64,000 bases of DNA from Clusia tigrina. Taxonomy: Eukaryota; Arthropoda; Insecta; Diptera; Clusiidae. Positions 1 through 10,731 of the stretch are shown piece by piece (positions within the stretch are counted from its first letter, which is position 1; each line of letters starts with the position of its first letter). The position numbers were made by a program, and so were the translations under genes. The notes below the pieces were generated by a model. The model did not search any database and was not told the origin of the DNA. It worked only from the letters and a program-made list of their open reading frames with translations. The DNA lies in NCBI GenBank assembly GCA_920105625.2, contig OV050030.1:115054814-115118813 (forward strand). The letters run 5' to 3'.

Positions 1-1
1 A

Positions 2-190
2 ATCGAACCTTTCATCCCTTTTGAGTCTTTTGAAGCGTTATATGTATGCTACAATCCTTTGCAAGTGGAGGAAAGAGTTCCCATGATTGATGCTTGACAA
101 GAGGGTAAATTCTTAGTTGCTAATGCAGAGCCCGATACTATTAATTTTTTGACCTGGCTTAGATCTAATTCGCATGTTCCTAGAGCTGGT
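2..190 (+). other. Unrecognised open-frame fragment at window edge
   Basis: Frame 2 reads as protein-like sequence from the window edge to about 190, interrupted by one in-frame TGA near 98, and then runs into a T-rich and (TA)n stretch. It contains an acidic and hydrophobic mixture (for example ANAEPDTINFLTWLRSN) that resembles coding sequence. I recognise no family. It could be the end of an element or a host exon whose remainder lies outside the window. Confidence 0.2.
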
Positions 191-201
191 TTTTTTATTT
201 T

Positions 202-208
<7 letters not shown>

Positions 209-273
<65 letters not shown>
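209..273. repeat. (TA)n microsatellite
   Basis: About 65 bp of uninterrupted TA dinucleotides. It lies between the edge fragment and the 3' side of the Jockey LINE. Positions 274-391 are AT-rich and may be LINE 3' flank; no gene is seen there. Confidence 0.95.
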
Positions 274-278
<5 letters not shown>

Positions 279-391
279 AATCTTCTAAAAAATATCTTAG
301 AACTAACAAGAAATCTTCATAGTATATTTAACATTTACTTTTAAATTCATATCAATCATTACCAACCTCCCAGTGCCAGTGCTTTGAGGAG

Positions 392-2785
392 CTATGGTAT
401 ATGAAAAGAAGTAGCGCAATACTTAAATAATAGCGTAATGAATAAGCTTAAAATCTCGTTTGTTGCTAAGCGCAGCACGTCCATCCTTTTCAGGCGGGTG
501 TGTCCTTGATGCTGTAGTAGGCGGCTCACTAATGCATTGGGATGCTTGTCTAGCTTTGCTAAGTAAGATTCAGCAAGTCGGAAAACTTCTTTAGTTACAT
601 ACGGGATATGTAAATCTCTGTGGATGTTAACGTTTTTGATGTACCAAGGAGCATTGGTAATCATTCGAAGGATTTTCGATTGGGCTTTTTGCAGCTTTTC
701 GACATTTGAGGGTGAAGCAGTACCCCAGAGTTGGATACCGTAGGTCCATATGGGCTTGATAATTACTTTGTAGAGTATAACTTTAAAGTCCAGTTTGAGC
801 TTGGACTGCCTGTTCAAAAGCCAGTTTAGCTCGTTTATTTTGAGTTTAATCTGAGTAATTTTTGCACTTATATGCTTTGCCCAAGTAAGTCTGCGATTTA
901 AATACATTCCTAGATATTTAGTTTCTGTCGCCTGAGAGATCGGCTTGGTGTTAATTTGCACAGGGGGCAAGTACTCCTGCAGAGAGTGAATTTGACATGA
1001 ACGCATTTCGACTCATTGACTTTGATTCTCCAGTGGTCAAGCCATTCCTGAAGCATGTTGCCGTGTAATTGGATAAGTTTTGACGCCTCTTTCGGATTTG
1101 TGTGAGTACACAATATGGCTGTGTCATCGGCAAAAGTAAAGGTGATAGTCTTGCCGTTTGTTGGCATATCTGCAGTGAACAACGTATAGAGCAGGGGGCC
1201 TAATACGCTGCCTTGCGGTACACCAGCTTGTATAGGGTATTGATCTGAGATTAAACCTTTTTGTTTCACCACAAAGCGTCTACCTGAGAGATAGCTTTCG
1301 GGCAATGTGTAGATGTTCAGAGGTAACATACATTTCAGTTTGTGCAAGATTCCTTCGTGCCAGACCTTATCAAATGCCTGAGTGATGTCGAGAACAACTG
1401 CGGAACAGTATTGCTTCTTTTCGAACGTTTCTTGTATAGTGTTTACAATGCGATGAACTTGTTCGATAGTACTGTGTTTTGCTCTAAACCCAAACTGGTG
1501 GTTTGGTATAACATTAGACTGTTTGACAACGTCTCTAATTCGCTTTATTATCAAACTTTCAAAGAGTTTTGAAAAAATTGATAGCAGACTAATTGGTCTG
1601 TAGGAAGAGACGCTTGTTGGGTCCTTTCCAGCTTTGGGAATCATGGTAATTTGAGAAATTTTCCATGAGTAAGGAAATAATCCAGTGCGTATTATAGCAT
1701 TTAATATATGCAAGAGATGCATTGTGGCTATTGCTGGGAGCTCTTTTATCATTTGGCCAGTAATCAGATCACGCCCTGGAGATTTTTTGACATTGAGTTC
1801 TTTGATAGCGTTTGTCAGCTCCTTTTTGGCAATCGAGATACCATTGACGCTAGGGATAGCATCAACCGCCGTTAGAGAACGGACGGAACTAGCAAGATTA
1901 GGGGTGAAAACTTGCTCCAAATGATTTGCGAATGCTATTCCCTTTTCTGCATCACTTCTTGCCCAGTTGCCGTTGGGAAGGCGTATTGGTGACTCCATTT
2001 GAATTGGTTTTTTCGAGTTTTTGACCGTTCGCCATAGAGAATAGGTTGAGGCTTCTGTAGGACAGAGGGTCTCTACAAACTCGTGAAACTCGGAGGTTTC
2101 CTTTTCTTTTAGAAGGTGATGCAGTTTTTTAGTACATTCATTCAGTTTCTTCTTCAGATAAGGTGATCTCTGCAATTGCCATTCTCTCCTAAGAGATCTT
2201 TTTTCGGAGAGGAGCTTCCGAATGTCTTGGGGAGTACACTCTTGTCGGGTTTGAGCTTTAGAACGTGGTGTAGCAATTTTTACTGTTTGGGATAGCAATT
2301 GAGTGAAATTGAAAATAGCGGAGTTTATTTCCTGTTCAGACTTTAGGGAAGTCTTTATTTCAAAATGTGAACTTATGAACATCTTAAATTTAAGCCAGTC
2401 TGTATTCTTGCAGTCGAAACTACCATTCACGTTTTTCTGATTGGAGTTTTCAGAAAAGATAGTTATTATTGTGGGAATGTGATCAGACGACAGCTCCAGA
2501 GAGGAATGCACAAGAGAGTGTACATTATTTATACCTATAGTGATGGCGAAGTCAATAAGATCTGGAATCTTCTGTTTGTCGGATGGCCAGTATGTAGGCT
2601 TACCATTGGACAAGACATTAAGACTAAGAGCATTTATCGCAGAGAAGAGTTTTCTGCCGTTGGTAGTTACTAAACGTGAGCCCCAATGACTATGCTTTGC
2701 ATTAGAGTACTAAAGAATTGTTTGTATTGCTGCTCATCTATATTAAACCTGGGTGGGCAATAGATGGATGATACTGTCAAGCCTT
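392..2785 (-). pseudogene. Jockey-clade LINE ORF2 fragment (endonuclease end, RT, C-terminus)
   Basis: This is the reverse transcriptase polyprotein of a non-LTR retrotransposon, read from about 2785 down to 392. In order: a damaged apurinic endonuclease part (IIYCPPRF at 2740-2770, NAKHSHWGSR at 2670-2690, SDHIP near 2490), a linker, then RT with SSYRPISLLS, HQFGFR, LDITQAFDKVWH, GVPQGSVLGPLLY and the catalytic FADD. A Jockey-type C-terminal domain follows (KYLGMYL, WTYGIQLWG, IHRDL). The long open frame at 2613 begins with TTG, so it is not a true start. Breaks: an indel between STL and NAKH near 2705, and a 1-bp frameshift at the G run 963-967. ORF1 and the endonuclease N-terminus are missing, as expected of a 5'-truncated LINE insertion. 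Jockey-clade assignment rests on the C-terminal motifs. Confidence 0.85.
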
Positions 2786-2807
2786 ATATTTATATATATA
2801 TATGTTT

Positions 2808-3270
2808 GAACATGCAAACTGCTTTGCTTGTCAATTCCATTTGTGTTGCTATGTGTATCGCCTTGCCTACTGTGGTTACATCGGCTTCGCCCAATTTTGC
2901 GGTCTCTTGTCCAAAATTCCCCAAACGAACTGAATTAATGATGCTCTGTTTTGTAAATTGCCAAATTGGCAATTCTGTGCTATTTGTGTCAATTCAACTC
3001 GCTCAAAGGTTCGTGATTCCGTTATAACCATTTAAGAAACTTGAACCATCAATATGTGATGTTATTTACAGGTGAAAAATGCTGATTGAGTCTAGCAATC
3101 AACTCATCATATTTTACTGATTCACCTTTGTCGCAATCAATGACACGAGCACATTACATAAAATTGGACCACCAAGACTCAAAAGCGAATCTTATCAATA
3201 TTTTCTGTGATTTAATTTAACTGCAATAAGTTTTTCAGCCTTCGAGTATATAATACAAACTCTTCCCCTA
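2808..3270 (-). pseudogene. Ty3/Gypsy gag (capsid) remnant, left-arm copy
   Basis: Read on the minus strand, this is the mirror of 28440-28925. Conserved pieces of a Gypsy capsid survive across several frames: a YDELIARLNQHFSP segment, a spacer, and the helix ending [14 protein letters not shown]. Many stops and shifts break it. It ends abruptly beside the (TA)n at 2790-2805, exactly as the right-arm copy ends at its own (TA)n tract. The family role would be capsid formation; this copy cannot make a protein. Confidence 0.6.
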
Positions 3271-4389
3271 AAATGTAGCACTCTATAGAACCGATAAAAT
3301 TCTTTGTATTCGACAATTTATTTCATTTTCGCGCAACAATTATAATTACACTTTTTTCCTTGATATCAATTACACTATTTAACAAAATAAATTTTGCGCA
3401 GCGGATGCTCCTATAATTTTCTAAAGGAAAATGACCGCATGATTCCGAAAATTATGACCATTTTTTTTTTCTGTTGTTTAGAAATCGAGGTATAGGCGCA
3501 TATATATTTCTTGTGTTTTTCAAAAAAGTTGTCCCACTGAAATGCGAATATCTGCTGCTATAAATGTTTGATCAGACTGAGTAGATCAAATGAAACATAA
3601 TCGTTAAGCAAATATATGTATTTTAAAAGAATTTCAAATCGGTCACATGGTTTAGGAGCAGTCTATGGCAATATTTGAAAAAAACAATTGTTTTTGGACC
3701 AAAATTGAAATTGAGGAGTCGGCACCAAAATACCAAAAAGGTATTACTGAAGAAAATCGATGGATAAATAAGAAATCTAAAGTTGTCTATGTGAAAATAT
3801 CAAAGTTCTTAATTTTTTGTTTGTATTTATTTTATTGTTGGATTTCCTTTTCTTTAATTATGATGATATTTTAAAGAATTTTTGAAGTTATTTATATTTT
3901 ATTATTTATATTAAAATCCTAAACAATAAACAATTTACAGATATACCGATGTTGAAATGGAAGAGTCTCACAAAACTGGAAAACCGCAGGATTCTATTAG
4001 ACACATTTTGACCGTTTTGTACGTAAAGAAGTAATTAGGTATTGGAGAAATTTTATTGTTTCCAAATGCAGGCCTTTGGTGGCAGATGAAGCACTACATA
4101 CAATTTCAACGACAGTGGTGCATCAACGATATCTACAACTTATTGTGTGCTATGTATTTCAATATGAGCAACGATAATCAAAAATTTATTTTGAAATAAT
4201 ATCAATAAAAAGGAAATGCAATCGTTTTAGTTTTCACAAAGTCTTAGTTTGCTAGTTCAAAGAAAATTTGTAAAATGAGTAAAAGAACTAGAAAATTCGA
4301 GTGCAAAAATAAACCACATTCTGTTTTGTGTGCGGTGGATATGTCGGAAAGCGAAATCAACGCAGCTTTACCAATTTATAAGCAGTAGT

Positions 4390-5118
4390 GTTAATATACG
4401 TACTAATATAAAATTTAGTTCAATTAATAACAATATGTCAATATTGAGCGTGGCTATAAAAATAACCCGCCCATTTTTTGTGTGATGTTTAATGTTAGCA
4501 CCCGCAACCTTCCTGTGAAATTTTGTTCATAAATCTTTAATAGGAACCTAGTAATTATTTTTGGTTAATTGTGGGCGTGGCAGTATTAAAAATTTCCCCA
4601 TATTTGGAATGCATGTTAGGACAGAGCCAATGTATGCATCCACTACTTTGTATTCATATATCATCACTAGATACGGTAGTTGTTTTTAAGTAGGGTCCCC
4701 AAAGTTCCTTATATGGGATGGAGGCGTATCCTTCATCTGATCGACCCCGAATGTGGCTTTGTAGGGTTCATATACGTACTAATAGAAAATTTCGTATAAA
4801 AATATTGTGTGGTTCGTAAGTTATAACAATATCAATAGTGGGCGTGGCTGGAAAAATAACACACTCATTTTTTGTGTGATATTTAATGTTGGTACCCGCA
4901 ACCTTCCTGTAGAATTTTGTTGATAAATCTTTAATAGAAACCTAGTAATAATGTTTGCGTAATTTTGGGCGTGGCAGTTACATTATGATAGGGAGGTAGG
5001 TGTGGTCTTAGTCGAAATCGGCCCATATAGCAATCTGGTTCTGATCTATGCTCAGATTATACTTTTGCAAAATTTCATTAAGATAGTTCTAACGGTGTAG
5101 AAAAAAACTGGCCACAGA
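4390..5118 (-). mobile_element. INE-1/DINE-1-like element fragment (left arm)
   Basis: Contains two copies of a unit with period about 393 bp, marked by the minus-strand phrases GCCACGCCCAC and GGAAGGTTGCGGGTA. It ends with a segment mirrored in the 5' part of the complete element at 23269-24779 (TCTACACCGTTAGA, near GGCCACAGAC). It is the left-arm counterpart of 26645-27355 and stops at 5118, where it joins LINE sequence. It is non-coding. Confidence 0.65.
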
Positions 5119-5892
5119 CAGGGGCTGGAATTGTATGGTCAAATTTCCAAAGAGCAATTGCAATGGGAAAAACAGCTTCCATTTTTCAGGCGGAGGTCCA
5201 CGTTTTAGAGTTATGTGCTAGAGAATGTCTACGCAGGGGTACATGCAACACCAAAATATGCATACTCTCAGATAGCCAGGCAGCTCTGAAATCATTAATA
5301 AACTTCTCATTCCAATCAAAGCTGGTCTGGGAATATCATCAATGCTCTAGCAGCGAGAAACTCTGTTACGCTAATATGGGTACCGGGACATGAGGGACAT
5401 GAGGGCAACGAATTGGCAGACTCTTCGACAAAAAGGGGCGTAGACACTTCTTTTATAGGTCCAGAACTGGAGAGCCCAAAAAGGCATGCGGCAGTCGAGA
5501 CTACTCATTGATCCTGAACACATCAGGGTAGATGCTTCTTTAAACCTCAGCAGAAATGACATCAAACTCTATACTGAACTTTTAACAGGACACTGTAGAC
5601 TAAATTACCATCTGAAAAAAATAGGCCTGGTAGAAGACGATTCCTGTCGACTCTATCAAGAGGAGCAGGAAACGGCAGAACATATTCTACGCACTTGCCC
5701 AGCGGTGGCAAGACGCAGACATATTTACCTAGGCAGTGGGTTCATATATCCATATCACCTAGTTAAAATGAAGCCCATAGCAGTTAGGAGATTTATAAAT
5801 AGTCTAGGACTAATTTAGTTGGGTACGAGGCTGCACAATAGATCTTTTAGGTCGCGGTGTTCTTTTAGCCTGTTAATAATAATAATATAACG
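5119..5892 (+). pseudogene. LOA-type LINE ORF2 end: RNase H and C-terminal region (left arm)
   Basis: The fragment begins inside an RNase H domain (GAGIV at 5122, AEVHVLELCARE at 5190, ILSDSQAALKSL at 5265, PGHEGHEGNELAD at 5385-5420). It ends with the C-terminal region typical of these LINEs (LLTGHCRLNYHLKKIG, then AEHILRTCP, then RRFINSLGL) and a stop at 5816-5818. Shifts lie near 5345 and 5500. The 3' UTR ends in a (TAA)n-like tail near 5883, diagnostic of LINE 3' ends. RNase H would remove RNA from the RNA:DNA hybrid during target-primed insertion. It is related to the more complete element at 41566-46700. Confidence 0.75.
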
Positions 5893-6536
5893 CAGATGGT
5901 ATATTGGGTGTGTTTCGCTACTTTTTAATTTTCTTCCATTCGGTTCAAGTTCTACTTGAAATAGTGGTTGTGGTACTTTGTCTCTGATTTTAATGTTGAA
6001 TACCGTTTTGACTTTTACTCCGGCGATTACGAGAGAATCTTTGATTTCATTCGTACTTACACTATTCTCAATACCTTTAATAACAACTACTAGGCCTTTA
6101 CTGCTCTTCAGTTAATATGTATAGAAGTATTTATCATTTTATTAATATAAGACGCCATTATGCGGAAATTGCTTTCATTGCATGTCTGTATTTCGTTTCC
6201 TTTATATTCAGGTTTATTATGGACGTTATGTGGAAATTGTTATTTCCTACAAAACTAGTTACAATTGCAACTAAAGCATTTGAGTAGAATGGCGGTTGCT
6301 TAGAAGCTTTGGCCATGGAATTATTTGCAGGAGTTGAGTAAACGTTTTCATTTGCTAATAGTGCAAATATGTCCTGGCCCAGAGTGCTTCTAGTTATGCG
6401 TTAGCATTATTTACCCTTCTTTTCTTTGTGTTTTTTGTGGACTTAACTCTCGCTTTACCTGTATATAGCGATCTATCCCAGTCTGTACTGTTGCAACATT
6501 TCATGTCACATTAATTTTCCCAACTGTTGTTGTTGT
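5893..6536 (-). pseudogene. Jockey-clade LINE ORF1 fragment (left arm)
   Basis: Mirror of 20046-20745. On the minus strand it carries the segment before the zinc knuckles of a Jockey-type nucleocapsid-like ORF1 (VKTVFNIKNRDKVPQPQF, then VELEPNGR). It is cut off by the 3' tail of the LOA-type LINE at 5892, showing that the LOA element had inserted into a Jockey copy before the block was duplicated. Upstream coding is heavily degraded. Confidence 0.6.
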
Positions 6537-7082
<546 letters not shown>

Positions 7083-7182
7083 CGAAATAAAATAATGTAA
7101 TTATCGTCTATATATATATATATATACTCGTATATGTAATTGTATCGTGTTACCACCGCAGTTATTATGTTTGATATAAAGT

Positions 7183-7740
7183 TGTAATGCATTTCTAAAC
7201 ATAATAATATATTAGCATTAAAATATATTTGTATAGTATATCACGTACAAGTTATCTGTCACCTACCCTAAGTGCAACGCGCATGCCTGTAGTACATACT
7301 CTTTCACGAGTGTAGAGCACGTTCCCATTGGTGCGCTCTATTTACTTGCGACCATATACTGCATTAGATGGAGTATATGGTCCGCAGTGTGGCAGACATG
7401 TGCAACAAGATCGTCTGTCTGTTGTTCTGCCCGCTCTTATCACTGTACGTTATGTAGTCGAACTCAAAGGCGTGAGAAAGCATTGAGCGACGGTTGTGGC
7501 ACGAGTATCGAGTGTCGAGCTCTGTCTGGACAGTCCGATACTCGTTTCTTGTTATCGCATAACGATAAAGAAATCGTGGGAGAATGACAGACAAGGGATA
7601 GTGTGTGCCGTTTAATTGTTGCGCACATGATATCACTCGTGAAGGCTGTCTGTTTCTTTGGGTGCAATAAGGTGCATCACACGGAGTGCTTTTTAATACA
7701 TTAAGGTGCATTTGCATTAAGTGTTTAGAAATGCATTACA
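7183..7740. mobile_element. Non-autonomous TIR element (MITE-like), copy 1
   Basis: 558 bp bounded by perfect 19-bp inverted repeats: TGTAATGCATTTCTAAACA at 7183-7201 and its reverse complement at 7722-7740. The interior shows runs of a GGTGCAT motif near the right end and a local hairpin (CGAGTATCG ... CGATACTCG, about 7500-7545). No transposase frame is present. A related copy lies at 9797-10543. No clear target-site duplication is visible beside the TIRs, so the superfamily is undetermined. Solo LTR is the main alternative, but 19-bp perfect TIRs argue against it. Confidence 0.7.
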
Positions 7741-7921
7741 CCCTCACACTTTAGAGAAAAATGATTTTGTTTCAGAGAATAAAATTATTTTTAAGATTGT
7801 ACTAGGCGTTTGTTGCACTGAGGTTTACATATTTTAAATTATTTAATAATTAGATAAGAATATACTTATTTATGTAAAGTAATGTATTTTAATTTGGTAA
7901 TAATATTTATGTATAGTCTAA

Positions 7922-8203
7922 TTAATTAAATGTGTGCTGAAATAAATTTTTTTTTAAATTATTGTTATGTACTATTCTTGTTTTGTTTTTTATTCGTATA
8001 GTAGAATTTACATTGTTTCTTTCAATTATTTTGTATGGTCCCTCATATGGGCTTACATGTTTTTTTAAATGGCCTCCATGTGTTGCATTATGATACTCAT
8101 CTATTAGCATATATTTATTTAATTCGTTTAATACTCTCTCTGGGGCGGCATGTGTTATAATAATTTGAGGATTTTTGTTCTTTATTTTTATTAGCGGATT
8201 CAT
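7922..8203 (-). pseudogene. Deleted Ty3/Gypsy integrase remnant
   Basis: A 93-residue frame. Its N-terminal half resembles the RNase H-integrase linker running into the zinc-binding region (EYHNATHGGH). It jumps directly to an integrase C-terminal GPY/F-type module (SPYEGPYKIIE, then RIVHNNNLKK). The zinc cysteines and the entire DDE core are missing, so it is an internally deleted pol end. It could not integrate DNA. Confidence 0.6.
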
Positions 8204-8253
8204 TCCCTTAAAATCTTCTTTGGCACATATTTTAGATATTTCATCATTGTTTG

Positions 8254-8532
8254 CTATAGCTTGTTCATTACGTTTTCTTTCTCCGTTGTGGATATCAATT
8301 TCATCAGAATCGAGTCTAGTCTCGCTGAATTAGCATTGAATCCTGCATGCTTTATATATTCTTTATTCCTCCTTGATATCAGTTTATTCAGTATCGAATC
8401 TAGTTTCGCTGATTTATCACTGTATCTTTTATTCATATTTGATGATAGCTTCTTCTGGCTCGAATCTTGATTCGCAGAATTATCGCTACATCCCACGTGG
8501 ATTTCCTTATTCTCAATTTTTCTTGTGCACAT
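8254..8532 (-). other. Unrecognised hydrophilic ORF with internal repeats
   Basis: A 92-residue minus-strand frame containing about three diverged repeats with the pattern SA(K/R)LDSIL(N/M)KLIS, rich in Lys, Asn and Ser. The repeats are visible in DNA near 8307, 8391 and 8459. It lies directly upstream (in sense) of the integrase remnant, so it may be gag or linker sequence of the same deleted element. The bias may also be a by-product of AT-rich tandem duplication. I do not recognise it. Confidence 0.3.
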
Positions 8533-9313
8533 TATTTTATTTCATTTGCCATTTTAAGTTCTTTTATTTCCTCTTATATTGACGTCATTTATAGATGTGC
8601 AATCCCATATTTGAAGCTGATCAGACTTCTGCTGAGATATACTGTTCTCTGTTTCCTCTCTTAACTTTGCCTCATTCCCCTTGAAATTATTAGCGTTTTT
8701 CATCAATTTTGGTATCATAATCTTGAGTATGCTGGAGTTTAATTCTATTATTGATGACGTGTCTTTCGTTCAAATATATTTTACCCTTTTTTTAATAGTA
8801 CATCAAAATCAAAATAGTATTATTGTCATTTTAAATAGTGATACTAGTGGTTATTTTATTTTTGTGAAATTACTATTAAAAATTAAGTTTAACATTTATT
8901 TCATTTCTGAGATTTTACATAACAAAATTTTGTTGTTGTTTTTGCAATATTTTGCAACTAATTTTATAGTTATTCTTGGTTTCCTAATGCTTTTGTTTAA
9001 TGTTTCTTTCTTTCCATTACATATGTATATGAATTATCAATTAGTTTCTGATGCGAATTAATATTTTTATAATAATAACATTTATAGTATATATGGTCTG
9101 TAAGTTAAATTAAAAGTCACTTATGTATACGTTTATAAAAATATTAAAGATTCTTAACTAATATTTTAATGCATTAATTTGTTTAACTATAATAATTAAA
9201 TTATTTGTAAGAAGTTTCGCTTATTCTGTTTCTAAAGTCAAAATTATGTAAAGCTAAAATTTAATTTGTTATTATTTTTTTTAATGTATGAACATTGACA
9301 ATTAAAGTCAAAG

Positions 9314-9317
<4 letters not shown>
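8533..9317. other. AT-rich interval, no supported gene
   Basis: A plus-strand frame of 126 residues (8681-9061) is hydrophobic (Phe, Ile, Leu) and follows base composition. No catalytic motif, signal peptide pattern or family resemblance is visible, and I regard it as spurious. Confidence 0.5.
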
Positions 9318-9374
<57 letters not shown>

Positions 9375-9387
9375 TATATATATATAT
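9318..9387. repeat. (TA)n microsatellite
   Basis: About 70 bp of TA with one AA interruption near 9370, followed by a T-rich run. Confidence 0.9.
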
Positions 9388-9414
9388 TTTTTTTTAAATT
9401 TTTTTTATATTAAT

Positions 9415-9672
9415 TTAAAAATAGTTTAAGAAAATGAAATACCAAAATAGTTTTAAATGTTTACAGCGTTTTAGCATGCTGCAAAAGATCACTGCTAAAT
9501 TTAGATATTTCCGATTGTGGTCGTTTACAGACTCGAAGGCCTCGCCCGGTGGATAAAAGAGTTTCTGCAGTTCATCATACAGCCACATCTCCAAAGCCAG
9601 TCGCTTTCGTGTTACACTCATCTGATGGAAACCATATTTGCCGGTTAGGAACTTCTCCTGTCGCTTCTTCAT
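9415..9672 (-). pseudogene. Exon-like fragment of a PPP1R14/CPI-17-type PP1 inhibitor
   Basis: The first about 50 residues of this frame match the core of the PKC-activated protein phosphatase 1 inhibitor family. A basic RQEK stretch precedes LTGKY, whose Thr sits at the position of the inhibitory phosphothreonine. RKRLALEMWLYDELQKLF then fits the family pattern R-x-RL-x-(L/V)-E-x-W-4x-L-x2-L(F/Y). After GEAFES the sequence reads GTAAAC, a plausible splice donor; the codons beyond it look intronic. The upstream boundary is unclear: an ATG at 9672 and nearby AG dinucleotides exist, but the polypyrimidine context is weak. It may be a real internal exon of a host gene with very long introns or a captured or duplicated fragment. 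Family members bind PP1c in the cytoplasm and regulate myosin phosphatase and related enzymes; function here is unproven. Confidence 0.55.
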
Positions 9673-9796
9673 TTCAGTTATAATTTATTGTAAAAGTCAG
9701 GCGCGTCTTCTTATGGATATGAACTCGGACCACAATTTAATAATTAATTAAAAATCGGCAGGATCCGACATCAGTAGTGCCAGTTTGGCAGGATCG

Positions 9797-10543
9797 ACAT
9801 ATAATATATTAGCATTATAATATATTTGTGTAGTATATCACGTACAAGTTATCTGTCCAGACCAGTTTTATAATGGCATGCTGGTCGCTGCCTGTGATAA
9901 TGGCAAGTCAAAGGACTGCCTAAATGTTCATATAATTTGTTATGGTGAAAAAGGCAAGGTCTACTGAACTGCCGAGGAATTAGAGAGACTGTTGCGTTCT
10001 GTTTGTAAGCAGGACCGAGAGTGATCATCCTCTGTATTTTTATTTAATAAGTAACCTAAGGTGTTATACTAAACTTATTCTAATTTGTTATACAGTTTAT
10101 GGGATCTAAACTGTTATATAATTTACCTACCCTAAGTGCAACGCGTATGCCTGTAGTACATACTCTTGCACGAGTGTAGAGAACGTACCCATTGGTGCGC
10201 TCTATTTACTTGCGACCATATACTGCATTAGATGGAGTATATGGTCCGCTGTGTGGCAGACATGTGCAACAAAGGCGTGAGAAAGCATTGAGCGACGGTT
10301 GTGGCACGAGTATCGAGTGTCGAGCTCTGTCTGGACAGTCCGATACTCGTTTCTTGTTATCGCATAACGATAAACAAATCGTGGGAGAATGACAGACAAG
10401 GGATAGTGTGTGCCGTTTAATTGTTGCGCACATGATATCACTCGTGAAGGCTGTTTGTATCTTTAGGTGCATTAAGGTGCATCACACGGAGTGCTTTTGA
10501 ATGAAATAAAGTGCATTTGCATTAAGTGTTTAGAAATGCATTA
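9797..10543. mobile_element. TIR element copy 2, left-truncated, with 268-bp insert
   Basis: Homologous to copy 1 (7183-7740) in the same orientation. It lacks the left 19-bp TIR, keeps most of the right TIR (ends near 10543), lacks about 57 bp that copy 1 has at 7413-7470, and carries extra sequence at 9859-10126. The two copies bracket about 2 kb holding the deleted integrase and the PPP1R14-like exon. Confidence 0.65.
9861..10027 (+). other. Coding-like fragment inside TIR copy 2
   Basis: The extra segment of copy 2 contains a protein-like frame of about 55 residues (YNGMLVAACDNGKSKDCLN, then VHIICYGEKGKVY). One in-frame TGA occurs where a Trp would fit. The frame continues TAEELERLLRSVCKQDRE and ends at a TGA. 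It is preceded by a good-looking splice acceptor (TTATCTGTCCAG just before 9861). The balanced amino-acid composition contrasts with the AT-rich surroundings. I do not recognise the family. Capture of a terminal exon by the element would explain its absence from copy 1. Confidence 0.4.
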
Positions 10544-10731
10544 AAAAGTGTTTAATTCAGTATTACTTCACTTAATCCTAAACAACTTTTTAAGTCGAAG
10601 CATCTTTTTACTACTTTTTGATCCTGACCCACTGTCGCAACTTTTAATCAACGCCTGCTCGCTTCGCCGTGTACGCTACGAATGATTGATGGTGCAGTTG
10701 CCAATGTTCTTGCTGACAACAGTTGCGCTAC
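10544..10731 (-). repeat. Probable 3' LTR start of the Gypsy fragment
   Basis: Immediately beyond the end of the integrase frame the minus strand reads TGTAACAAAGTAGCGC, a TG start as expected for an LTR. About 190 bp remain before the junction with TIR copy 2 at 10543. No partner LTR is identified, so this is inferred from position only. Confidence 0.35.

Larger units (their letters stand above)
2806..6536. repeat. Left arm of large inverted segmental duplication
   Basis: This block reappears, reverse-complemented, as 20046-21487 plus 26645-28927. It comprises a Gypsy gag remnant, AT-rich DNA, an INE-1-like fragment, an LOA-type LINE end and a Jockey ORF1 fragment, in the mirror order of the right arm. 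A 69-residue frame at 3665-3874 recurs without amino-acid change at 27859-28068, so the arms are very similar. Positions 5118/5119 mark the point where about 5.1 kb of the right arm is absent here. The interval 3270-4390 is AT-rich and holds no recognisable gene apart from that short frame. Confidence 0.9.

Noticed and set aside
3665..3874. 69-residue ORF conserved in both duplication arms as a gene
   Set aside because: Conservation is explained by the recent duplication of the whole block; no family resemblance.
8681..9061. 126-residue hydrophobic frame as a membrane protein gene
   Set aside because: Composition follows the AT-rich DNA; no motif or typical start context.
7226..10543. Reading the two repeats at 7183-7740 and 9797-10543 as LTRs of one element
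   Set aside because: The deleted integrase nearby invited this, but copy 1 has perfect 19-bp TIRs, copy 2 has a large internal insert, and no PBS or polypurine tract is visible next to them.
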